Shown one piece after another: positions 51,401 through 61,404 of a stretch of DNA of 64,000 nucleotides. The stretch comes from Albula goreensis (Eukaryota > Chordata > Actinopteri > Albuliformes > Albulidae). Location of the stretch: NCBI GenBank assembly GCA_022829145.1, contig CM040741.1:60376547-60440546 (forward strand). The letters are read 5' to 3'. How positions within the stretch are numbered: the stretch's first letter is position 1; the number at the start of each line of letters is the position of its first letter. The notes beneath the pieces were generated by a model. It did no database searches. It was not told the origin of the DNA and saw only the letters and a program-made list of their open reading frames with translations. Position numbers and translations under genes: made by a program.

Positions 51401-54400
51401 TGGTTTCATGTAAAAGGTGGTATCAATCTTGCATCTACTTGATTTAGTCATTGACTACAAGTAATACATTTAAGAGAATGTTGCATTCATATGAGTTTTG
51501 GGGGTCACATAAATGAACAAATGATATTGTGCAAGACCGTCATACTTTCATAAATGTATTGTGTGAAGTTATGAATAAAATGATTCAACGTTGAATCACC
51601 CCTCTCTGTTTTTCCTGATGATACTGCTGTAAATGAATGTTTTATCAGTGAAGTGGACATATTCTTTATCATGCAATGGGGATTTTTCATTTTAAGAGGG
51701 ATACGCTTATATGCCTGTGTATAAATGGGTCTCGTTTATCATTCTTGCATCAGTCAAGTTACGTACCCAATGGAGAAAGGAATTTTAATCCTTGTGGTGA
51801 CACAGTTTCAGTAACTTAACCGTCCCAACAAATAACTCATGAGGACGTTTCACTTTCTTGAAAGGTCACAACCACCAGTATCTGTTCCATTTGCAGTGTC
51901 TCAACAGTTACAGTTATGGAAAAGCACAATGTTAGGTAAGCTAAGAACAACTGAATTTCACCACATGAGAAACAAAAGCTTAAAGCATCGATTATTATTA
52001 AGATGCTTCCAGAATGCATTGCTGCAATCCTCTGTCAGTATAACATCACCTTCTTAATTAGCCTTAATTATGAGCTGACTGCTTGCATATAATTAACCCC
52101 ATCAATTTGTTATGCATTTATTTTTCATGTGGAAGAAACTTGTAGTGGACAGAAACAGCAAGGGAATTGCAGGGATACTAGGCTACATTCCTGTTGTCGC
52201 TGTAGTATACCTCACCGCTGACAGCAGTGTTTACACAGCAGCAGACAAGCAGGAAGAGAGCAGAAAGGGCATGATTAGGAAGACGAAAACAAAAATGACT
52301 TACAACAAGCACTGTGAGGGGAATCATTATCCCACCTAACAACTGATAGGATATGGTGTCTTCTTTAAAGGGGAACTTGATCGAATCGTCATTACAGAAA
52401 AATCCTCGTTTGAATGGATTGTGTTGCAGTGTGAGTATTGCAAATGGGAGTCCAGCTAGCAAAAGCAATGGGAAAATAGAGAACAGTTAACAGGAGGTTT
52501 CACACCCACACACCACCAGACTCCTCATTGGAGGGAAATGAGTATATAAACAGAGAAGAAAGCAATGCAACATTGCCATTTTTTCATCTCCCTGTGGGTT
52601 AAAGAAAGTTCTCAGTGGTGGTTAAGCTTCAGCCATGTATTTGTGCCCAGCTTGCTTGAACAAACAAAATATGTTAACTGAATGAGATGAGTAAGTTAAG
52701 TGGTAATTATAGCAGGTAAGACAACATGAACAACTCAAATAATGGTTAAGCCTGAAAAGAAATGATTGCTGGTGGTTAACTTCAGTTTTAAATTTTCCCA
52801 CTTCTTTCAGTATTGAATTTGTCAACGTATGACTTCATTCTGAACAACTAATTTGAGGAAACAGTAAAAAAGCTGTACAGACATTTCAATATACTGTATA
52901 AATGACACGTCTTTATGTTCTGGAGGTCTGTAACACAACTTCTGAAGTTCTGATTTGTGAAAATTATTATAATTAGGTCTGGCCTCTGCTTTACTCATCA
53001 TATTCAAAAACCAATGTGAAAGAAGGATGTAGGCTGTGGGAAGTTTATTTTCCCATAGCAGTGCACTGTCCTTGCCAAGGCAGATCACGGCTAGGTTGTA
53101 AACTCTCTAGGGCTAAACGCTCCAGGCTTGACCTCAAATTTCAAACTAATCTACAAACGCGTGGGATCAGCCCACATATAATTTCTCTTTGCATCTACTG
53201 TGGTGCATGTCAAAATGTTTGGTTTGAAATAGGAAATAGCAGTGGCTGAACTCATATGCCAAGAGGCAGAGAGACTAAACTTCTCCTCGCAGTAGCAATG
53301 AAGATTGCTAATTCCAGGTCGAGCAGCAGCGAGCTCACAGGCCGGGGAGTTCTGAGTTATTAAGTGTCATGAGGGCTATGCCTGGCCACATAGCGCCTTC
53401 ACTTGCTGTTTGACTGGAGACATGCAGCGCTGTGGCAGCCTTTGAGCACCACACACTGTTCATGATTCTTAGTGATGTCATATAATCATGCTAATTTAAT
53501 AAATATAAGAGTAAGTGAGGAATGCCTTAAGTATGATGGAAATTCAGTAACATCACTAATATGTAACATTTGCCAAGGATTAAAACTCCTAATTTGGGGA
53601 TTTATTTGATTCCAGAGACCAGGAATATGAATGGATTGGATGATTTACACATGCATGTGTGTATGTGTGTGTATGTGTGTGTATGTGTGTGTGTTATGTA
53701 TGTATGCATAAGGTAAAAAGGGCATCGAGTAATCACCCTGTTGGATTTTATGTAACATGATCAAATGAGCATTAAAAAATTATATGTGCCCTAAAATAAA
53801 ATGAACTCAGGTTTGATTAGTTACATGTTTGTTTTATTTTCAGTGGGGTGGGATCCTACAGTTTGGATTATTAAAAATGTTGGGCATGCACCACCTGCCA
53901 GCTTGATTAAACATTAATGAAAGTTCTGTATTAAAAGTTTAATGGAGCTTCTGAGACTGGAATAGCACAAACAGTATGAGAGGACTCTCACAAAGGTCAT
54001 GCACAAACTGGCATTGGGGAAATACTGACCATTATTCTGCTAACTGACTTATCACTAGCGGAGCTCTTCAGACTTGTCAAGTGCGTACTTATGATAAGCA
54101 CTAAAAAAACTCAGGAAGTGACTGTTTTGGACCAAAAGCAACTTCGCAAAAACAACAGGTTCAGAGGGCCCCGTGAAACCCCTCGGGGTGATATTCTCAG
54201 TCACAGAAAAGCGAAAAACCACAGAGAACAATACAACTGGTGACATTTAATTGAAATAGGATGCACCACAGAAACAGTGTCTCCACAGCTAATGAGTAAC
54301 ACAGGCTGCTGTTCCTCCCTCATGTAACAGTAAATGGAATGAAAAAGGAGACAGCAAACACACTGACAGTTGTATATTCTCAACAGCGCTGTTTTATTTC

Positions 54401-57400
54401 AGGGCAAACAAATTTGTCAGCCTAAAGCAAGGAAGGCCCAGCCTTCATATAACCCAGTTCAGTATCATTATTTAAGTAACGGTCACATTCTGAGAACAGT
54501 ACATGCTGTAAATATTTACAATTGATTAAAAGTTTGCTGACAGTTGGAACGTCTAAGTGCTTAATGGAATTAGCTGTAGCTATTTCCATAATGTGACGCA
54601 TACAGTTTTAAATATGATTTGTCACTTTTTTCACACATGTACTTTAAAACTTTTACGGTGGATATCTGCACCTAGCCCTATTTAATTTGGCGTTTCCACC
54701 ATTTTCTCTAAAATTATTATAATAAAAAATTAACTACAAACGTAAAGTAACTATTCAACATATAATCAAAACGTAATCATTGCCATTGAGAAGGACTAAC
54801 ATATATGATTTAATAAAATGTTCAATCTGCTTAAACCCTGTAGATCTGAGGTATCCATAAAAGTCAGACTGTGAGTCTATAGAGGCCAGCAATAATAACC
54901 ACATATTGAAAACCCTTCTGGAAAAAACCCCACAAAAACCACAACATGTTTTAGACCGTATCTGTGGAACACCCCTAAAACAGAACACCAGCCTGCCCTA
55001 AACTTTTAAATATATAGCCTGAAAAAAATAAAATAATAATGAAAAAGAAAGTCAATTCAACGTTTTACAGCTCTTCCCTGTAGAGATCTTCCAGTGACAA
55101 ATTCAGTTGTTCTACATAAAAGCTGCATTGAAAATACCACTGACTTCTTCACCTTACTCCAACCACTCTGTCAAAACTATTTCAATATGGTTCAAAATAT
55201 GGCCCAGCAGGTATTTGTGACACTGGTCCCCATTTCCATTATTGCTTTAAAGGAATAGGTCCTTACTACTGAAAATACAACTGAAAAAATGGCTTTTCGT
55301 GTGGAGCTATTTTAGACTTTTATTAATGTGATTACAAGAGGAAGCAGAATCTTGTGGATGGGTACACCAGAAGTAGGAGGATCTGTCAGGAGATCTTACA
55401 TACAAAAAAAACTGAACTTTTGGCCATGAGCCCTAATAACAGAGAAAGCAGTGACAGGATTTGAGCAGTACAACAAATGGAAATAAAATCACATCCAGCC
55501 ACCTCTGCTTTTGCCACTTAATTTTTTACTGACCACATCCAATCAGCTCAGTCAGTAAATAAACATTTTATGAAAATATTTTATGTTTTTATGAGAATCT
55601 GCAGGGTAAAATGATACTGACTCTGTGTTCCAGAAGCACAATAAACATTCATATTCAAAGCAGACAGGGGCAGGACGAAGAAAATATCTGTGTGCTGGAA
55701 AATAGGTTAGTCAAGGCCAATCTGTTATTTATTTATTAAAAATTAGTTGCGCTCATCATGGCTAGTTGGGGTGCAAGCATAAACAAAGCAAGTTCAGCAT
55801 AACCTCACACTTGAGGTATGCCTTGTGGAATGTTTATTTATGTTTTCAGATATCTCGTTTCAACATGGTCTTCATCCAAAGAATTCAGACTGAAACCCAT
55901 CAGTATGCTTTTAAAATTCCTGCATCTGCCCTGAGTACGTTAAGTTATTCCTGATGCCCCACATTTAGGAATATCTTGAAGAACACATTAGAAAAATATA
56001 GACACCTTCACAGTATTGATCCAGATGAGATATAAGCTTTGGGTACAGTAATCCGCCCTGTCACCATGCCCACGCGTGTCCCAGTTTGAGAGACAAGATA
56101 GATTGTGCCATGTTGTCTAATTCCTGTAAGAGGGTTAACTAACACCTTGGATCCATTATCCCTCACACGTTAAGACACCAGAGGGCACACTGATTGCTGG
56201 GACTGAGTATTCCCTTCACCCTTCATGAACAGAATTACATTTAAGAAAGCTAATGTAATGTTTTTCATATTACAACTAAGGTGCTATTTTTTTAAATACA
56301 TGATGATATTTATTGTTGAGTATGCATTTAGTGAATGTGAAAAATATGTATTACACCCAAACTGCTATGTCTTGATCTATTTTGTTTAAATGTTTCATTT
56401 ACAGTATTTCTCAAAAAATAAATACTTAACATGATATGGTAATAATTATCAGCTGTGGTGTCTAACATTGACCATTCAAATTTGAGTCCAATGAAAGTCA
56501 TTTTGACAGTTATACCTGAGTTTTTTAATGATAATATAAACACCACCCATGCAGACTATCATGATATGATTCTACAGCTGCGGGATTTTTTAACTTGCAA
56601 AGCTAGAGAAGGGAAATTTTAGTCAAGATATTTAGAAAAACGCATGAGCAACTGATGGAAACCACAAATGCCCAAATTAAGTGACTTCTAAGTTCCCCAA
56701 AAGCCCTACAGACATCCGATCTCTCCAGTCTTTAACAGAGGACACCCAGCCCTGTAGATTGGTCTTAAAGTTGAAAGAGGCTAGCATGCCCAGGGGACCC
56801 ACTGAGGTCTGTAACTGCAGCATAACTGTCAGATGATGGGAGCTGGAACATTTTAAAAAACCCAATAACTAGTAACCACGTAATAGATCAAGGTCTATGA
56901 CAAGCCTTTGGTCCATCAAAGGATCAGTGTTCGCTGTAGATTGGAACATTATCCAAGTGGAGTGTCTGGTGAACTCCTACTTTTAATCATCTTAACTGGC
57001 AAATCTCTCAGTGACAAATGAAATAGAGTTGTCCCTTTTGCCAGTGCACTGGACTGTAGAAGCAACCAGCCCAGTGCCCCCCATCACCACAGTAGAGTCT
57101 CTGTGCACCTGATCACATCTGATGACCAGTAAGACCCATTATAGGTATCCATGATGTCACATGATCGTCTGTCTGATCGCACATGGTGATTAGACAGAGC
57201 CACTGTGACACAGCAGACGCTGGTAGTCAGATCCTCATGAGGCTTCCCGTGAGAATGACAGCCACGACTTTCCATGCTAGCCACCATGGAGGGGGCGTCG
57301 TGGCTGTCACTCGCCGGGGCCCTCCCGTGAGCATGCGTCACCCTGCCTCGCCTCGCCTCGCCGTAGGCCTGTCCCATCCCACAGACAGGGCGCGGTTACT

Positions 57401-57558
57401 TACAGAGCATATAGGCAGAGAGAAGCCCACTGTGTACAGCACAGTGGAGGTGACGGTACTGGGGTGGAATGGGTACTTGATGCTCTCATCGTTACAGAAA
57501 AAGCCCCTCTGATAGGGCTTTATTTTGCCCAGGTTAAATGCCGCCAGGGGCAGACCAG
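39367..57558 (-). CDS. plpp1: plpp1, phospholipid phosphatase 1, exons 2-6
   Basis: PLPP1 (PPAP2A, LPP1) is an integral membrane lipid phosphatase that removes phosphate from lysophosphatidate, phosphatidate, sphingosine-1-phosphate and ceramide-1-phosphate, largely outside the cell. The exons found carry all three PAP2 motifs: [17 protein letters not shown] and [12 protein letters not shown], with the catalytic histidines in the last two. The usual membrane segments and an NFT glycosylation site in the loop between motifs 1 and 2 are present. The C-terminus ([14 protein letters not shown]) is like human PLPP1 (HTTLHETPTTGNHY), which separates it from PLPP2 and PLPP3. Two alternative second exons exist. 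Exon 1, encoding about 20 residues, was not found and should lie beyond 64000. All phases agree, so the gene appears functional. Confidence 0.94.
39922..40076. repeat. Short dispersed repeat, copy 3
   Basis: It begins acatttagcagatggtctt and ends with catta-cactacactgctgccc, with tacagctggatatta and aataaaacccacgac between. It is the same family as 7571-7762, less diverged at its 3' end. It lies about 31 bp beyond the 5' splice site of plpp1 exon 5. Confidence 0.7.
40108..40284 (-). CDS. plpp1: plpp1 exon 5 (third catalytic motif)
   Basis: This 177-nt exon encodes [20 protein letters not shown], then [20 protein letters not shown] and [14 protein letters not shown]-(5)-H-(3)-D is the third PAP2 motif. 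Length and both phases (0) are those of the vertebrate PLPP exon. The acceptor is ctcctccag and the donor gtgagt. Confidence 0.96.
40285..46006. other. plpp1 intron 4
   Basis: The 5.7-kb intron has a GC-rich patch at about 41940-42060 and an inverted repeat at 44326-44410. No other gene or repeat is recognised. Confidence 0.75.
44326..44410. repeat. Imperfect inverted repeat
   Basis: Arms of about 26 bp (tatggtcatccctcataga ... cctgtat and atacaggtctatgagggat ... aaccata) face each other, the left arm with a 10-bp insertion. The loop is about 23 bp. Confidence 0.7.
46007..46064 (-). CDS. plpp1: plpp1 exon 4 (second catalytic motif)
   Basis: This 58-nt exon is too short for ordinary ORF detection. 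It encodes [19 protein letters not shown], containing the SGH motif with the catalytic histidine. It enters in phase 2 (arginine codon AG/G split with exon 3) and leaves in phase 0. The acceptor is ttttcag and the donor gtaagt. The length is the same as in human PLPP1. Confidence 0.95.
46065..48877. other. plpp1 intron 3
   Basis: The intron is AT-rich with a run of 16 A at about 48435. Nothing else is recognised. Confidence 0.75.
48878..49161 (-). CDS. plpp1: plpp1 exon 3 (first catalytic motif)
   Basis: This 284-nt exon encodes [34 protein letters not shown] and [25 protein letters not shown] is the first PAP2 motif. The following luminal or extracellular loop has cysteines and the glycosylation sequon NFT. 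It enters in phase 0 and ends in phase 2. The acceptor is tttctacag and the donor gtgagc. Confidence 0.96.
49162..52303. other. plpp1 intron between exons 2A and 3
   Basis: The 3.1-kb interval is AT-rich and has no feature that I recognise. Confidence 0.75.
52304..52455 (-). CDS. plpp1: plpp1 alternative exon 2A (152 nt)
   Basis: This exon encodes [20 protein letters not shown], then [20 protein letters not shown] and [10 protein letters not shown], matching human PLPP1 isoform 1 ([17 protein letters not shown] ... YKEDTIPYALLGGI). The acceptor is ttttgctag and the gtaagt donor lies at 52303-52298. It enters in phase 1 and leaves in phase 0. In transcription order it is the second of the two alternatives. 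It forms the end of the first membrane helix, the first loop and part of the second helix. Confidence 0.94.
53656..53694. repeat. (TGTGTGTGTA)n microsatellite
   Basis: GT runs interrupted every ten bases by TA, about four units. Confidence 0.9.
57256..57309. repeat. Perfect 13-bp inverted repeat near plpp1 exon 2B
   Basis: The arms tgacagccacgac (57256-57268) and gtcgtggctgtca (57297-57309) are perfect complements with a 28-bp loop. In plpp1 pre-mRNA they lie about 95 to 150 nt after the exon 2B donor. Confidence 0.85.
57404..57558 (-). CDS. plpp1: plpp1 alternative exon 2B (155 nt)
   Basis: This exon encodes [20 protein letters not shown], then [20 protein letters not shown] and a hydrophobic end ([11 protein letters not shown]), matching the second human PLPP1 isoform (NLGQIYPFQRGFF ... 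[11 protein letters not shown]). The acceptor is ccatccacag and the donor gtaagt. It enters in phase 1 and leaves in phase 0, like exon 2A, and is one codon longer. Using both exons together (307 nt) would shift the frame, as would skipping both, so exactly one is used per productive mRNA. Confidence 0.94.
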
Positions 57559-60500
57559 CTGTGGATGGAAAGAGGTTAAACACGTTAACAATTCTGGTGA
57601 TCTGCTCCTTACAAAGGGCAGGCAATGTGCAGTAGCCATTCAGGGACCAGAGGGGTCACTGCTGGGGCACGTTTTGACTCAGTGGCGTGCAGTGGACATA
57701 GAAATACATTTTACTTACTGTCGTTAAATATATTACACCGAAACATGGTGGCCAAAAGAGGTTTTATCACTACTAAGGTTACTATGAATGTTCATTACAT
57801 GTGTACATCGGTGGCATCATGTGTTACTGGACATGCCTGGAAGGCTCTTTCAGTGTGTCTTTTACAGTACAGAGAAAGCAATTTATCAACATAAAAATAC
57901 ACTGTATCCTGGACAACTACTGTGAGACCAGGAAAAGAGCTGTCGGTCATCACTACTCTTGACAGGAAAAGGAACAAAGGAACTTAACGGCAAAATCCTT
58001 GTAGATGTAGACGTGCAGATATGATGTATCAAATTTCAGAACAGATATCAATATCAAACTCAATACATGCTATATATGAACAACTTGTGAGCTAAACACT
58101 GAATATATTGCAACAAGAGACAAAGGAAACAGCTTTGTCTGACAGTGGTTAATGACTTATGATGTCCTCAATATTTCCACCACATTCAGGCTATTCATAA
58201 AACAAGTGTGGTTGTTAATACATTCTTTATGATGCATAATGGTCTTTTCAAACAGAGTTCTGGCATGTTACTGGCGCATAAAAAACATAGAGGCTAAATG
58301 CAAGATAAAGAACATACACACATGATATTGTGGTTGCTTTATACATTGTATATGTGCATATCTATATATATTTCCTAGAAACCACAACAGCACAACAGAA
58401 CACATTGGTATTTCATCAAGATTTCTTTCACAGAAAAATAAATTTATATTGCAAATTGTTTTTAATTTAGTTTATGCACAAGTTTCTTGCACGAGACCAC
58501 TTCCTCTGATATGACGATATGCACAGTATAGGTCTGTGATGATATCAATGAGTTTGTTTTTTTTAGACAAGTGAGTCATCATGTGGTTTTTCAGGAAGAT
58601 GAACGGACTTTTCTGATTCACTTACAGCTTTCTATAGCTCAGACCCAGACACTGCCTGCTTACATATTTTCACTACATCTTTTTTTTTTTTTTTTTGTGG
58701 GGGGTAGGCAGTTTGCAATTACATTTTCTAAATCTTTTAGTTAAAGAGAATGAATCCCTATTAAAAGCAACACAAAGCACCCGTCACACCAAGCTAACAC
58801 AAGGCTCAGTCACCACAACTGAGTGGTGTCTGAAATCTTCTGTTTCATTGAACCTTTATTTTATCAGGCAAGTCATTTAAGAACAAGTCCTTATTTGCTC
58901 TGTCTAGAAGTGTGGTGCTTCTATTTTGTCCGTTCCACTGATGGCTCAGATGGCTGGCTCACTCAACCAGAACAGGGGTCTCCTCTGTTTGCTAACTTTT
59001 ATTTTTAACCTGACATTTCAGCACATATCTATTACTGTCCATTGTCACCTGATAGCCAGTTTAACTGAATGAAAGTTAGCTGAACAGGCTTGGCATGACA
59101 GTTCTCAAGCATGCCTCCCACATTTCCCGCATTTCCCGGTTCCACTTCCAACAGCTAGACTAATCGACTTTGTACAGAAGCACATGGAGAAGACAGAAAG
59201 GCCTTTCTTCTGCATGGTAAAACGGGGGATGAATTACACCCTGTGTGTCACATGACAAGTAAAAGAATCCCATTTGTTGTTCTGGCCAAAGTGCCAAAAT
59301 ACTTTTAAAGAGGAGGCCTGCACTATAAACCAATTAGTTGTCACAGGCCTTAGATTAAGCACTGAAAACAGCCTGCGTATTGTGCCTTTAGGCAAATGGA
59401 ACGTGTTGCAGAGGACAATGTGCAAAGTACGGACAAGATATAGCAAGCTGATTCACTGAAAATTTCGCAGTGGTACTGACTCAGCAGTGCAATATTCCAC
59501 ACACTTTATAACATCATCACCATAGCACCATCAGATCAAAAGCACACGGCTGGTACACTGAAATACTATCCTGCAACTATTTATGATACTATGAGCAATG
59601 GAGAATCATGGTTAAGCAATTAATTGTGGACTACAGTATTATGTATCATCTATTTGAGCAATACTTTTAACAGGCAATGATGATAACAACAGTTAATGGA
59701 ATAACCAAATTGTAAAAATTGATCTGGTGAACTCATTTATAGAGAGTGAAGTACGCACATTTCAACGTCTAACTTCATTGACACTAAATACTGAAATACT
59801 GCATGAGCTATGAGCTACGTATACTGTGCTGGGTGCAGAGTGCATGCGTTATGACTTGATGTTAAGGACATTTAAATTCCATATTTGAATATATGTTTGA
59901 CTACATTTTAATATGAAATGGGTCACAGAAGGTTTATATTCAGTATCTGAGTGGGTCATGGACCTCAGAATGTTTGGGAACCACTGGTGTAACTCACACT
60001 ATGTGCCCTAAGGTTAAATGTGTCCGGTGGTCCGCACAGCTGTCAAAGCCAATCCTTGCCGCTAATAAAAAAAATGTGCCGTTCAGTTTTAAGGATTCCT
60101 TTCCATGAACTGGGTAGCAACACAGCCTGGTTAAGAATTTGGCACATGGCACTAGAGATTCTGTGAAACAGAGAGAGTCACTACCTTTGTGTTCTCTTGT
60201 CTTCTGTGCTGGATGACATGCAGATGTCAAGAATCTGGACACATTCCCAAAAGGATCGCTAGTCTACGGCCTCTGCTAACAGATGCGCAGATGAGCTTGC
60301 TTTCATAGGTCTAATCCTTCTTTCCTGACAGAGTTACAACACAGGCAAGACCAATTAAGAGAATTATAATTACAGATTAAATACATGTCACATCATTAGA
60401 ATGACCCAAAATAAAGAGGGCACGTTGTATTGTGAGATCTGAAATCTGTGTCCCTTTGGCTTCTGCTTCAGTGTGCACAGTAGTGCCCTGTGCCAAGACT

Positions 60501-60607
60501 GGAGTCTCTGCTATAAAGGAACAGCTAATCCCACCACCCACCCCGCGGAAACCTGAGCCGTGTCTTTTCAGCAGTGCGCACTGTGGAGCTGCCGCTGCCT
60601 CAGATGC

Positions 60608-60637
60608 ACGCCAACGCCAACGCCAACGCCTACGCCA
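60608..60637. repeat. (ACGCCA)n short tandem repeat
   Basis: Five units of a six-base repeat, one with a single change, in a locally CpG-rich patch (60540-60680). Confidence 0.85.
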
Positions 60638-61342
60638 AGCTATTAAACCACCCGGCGATCTCTTCATTCATGAAGTAACGCCGCAGCTAATCTCGCAGAC
60701 ACCTCTTTTTTTTTTTACACCTGGAACCTGGGAAAAGTACTGACAGCGAGGTTTCTATGCTTACAAAGATAGATACAAGCGAATGAAATGTCTCTGTAAT
60801 GCAAAGTGTGCAAAAAAATCCAAAACAAAATAAAAAAACTAAATCATGCTAGAGTAAGCATTTTCCCATTATTCAGTCTATTGCAGTGTATGGAATTTTA
60901 TTATGGGCCCTTGATATGTATTACATCTTGCCTCAAGTGCAGGACTGTATGTGTTATTTATATCTATTTTCATTTAAATACACATTAAATGAATTCATTT
61001 GTCAATTATACACAGCTATGCCAGTGCATTATTTCAAGGTAAAAATCATAAAAGAGCAACAAGACAATTACAAGAGACAGATCAGCCTGAATTATGCATG
61101 AATAATTGAATCCGTATGCTTATTTTACAGTTTTACAGTAGGAGTTTTACATCCATTGCTATGGCTGCTGTGCTATGGTAAAAGCCTGTACATTCCAAGT
61201 TCATCGCTATCAGTCATATCATTTGTCAGCTGTTTTGTCTGAAATAAAAATGTTCTTGTCTACTCTGCATAAACTGTTACTGGGTAAACTTCGGTCATTC
61301 CTGTTGAGAATCAACAGGACTCTGGTGACATGTGTTAGATTA

Positions 61343-61404
61343 AAAAAAACAGCATCATCATCAAAAATGGTCCAAAAAAACAGCATCATCATCAAAAATG
61401 GTCC
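61343..61404. repeat. 31-bp tandem duplication
   Basis: Two near-identical units containing cagcatcatcatcaaaaatg start 31 bp apart (61350 and 61381). Confidence 0.92.

Larger units (their letters stand above)
52456..57403. other. plpp1 interval between exons 2B and 2A
   Basis: The 4.9-kb spacer has a TG/TATG microsatellite at 53656-53694 and a hairpin at 57256-57309 close to exon 2B. No other feature is recognised. Confidence 0.75.

Noticed and set aside
59940-60000. Phrase gtttgggaaccactgg, common near ends of fish DNA transposons
   Set aside because: No partner inverted end or target duplication could be found nearby.
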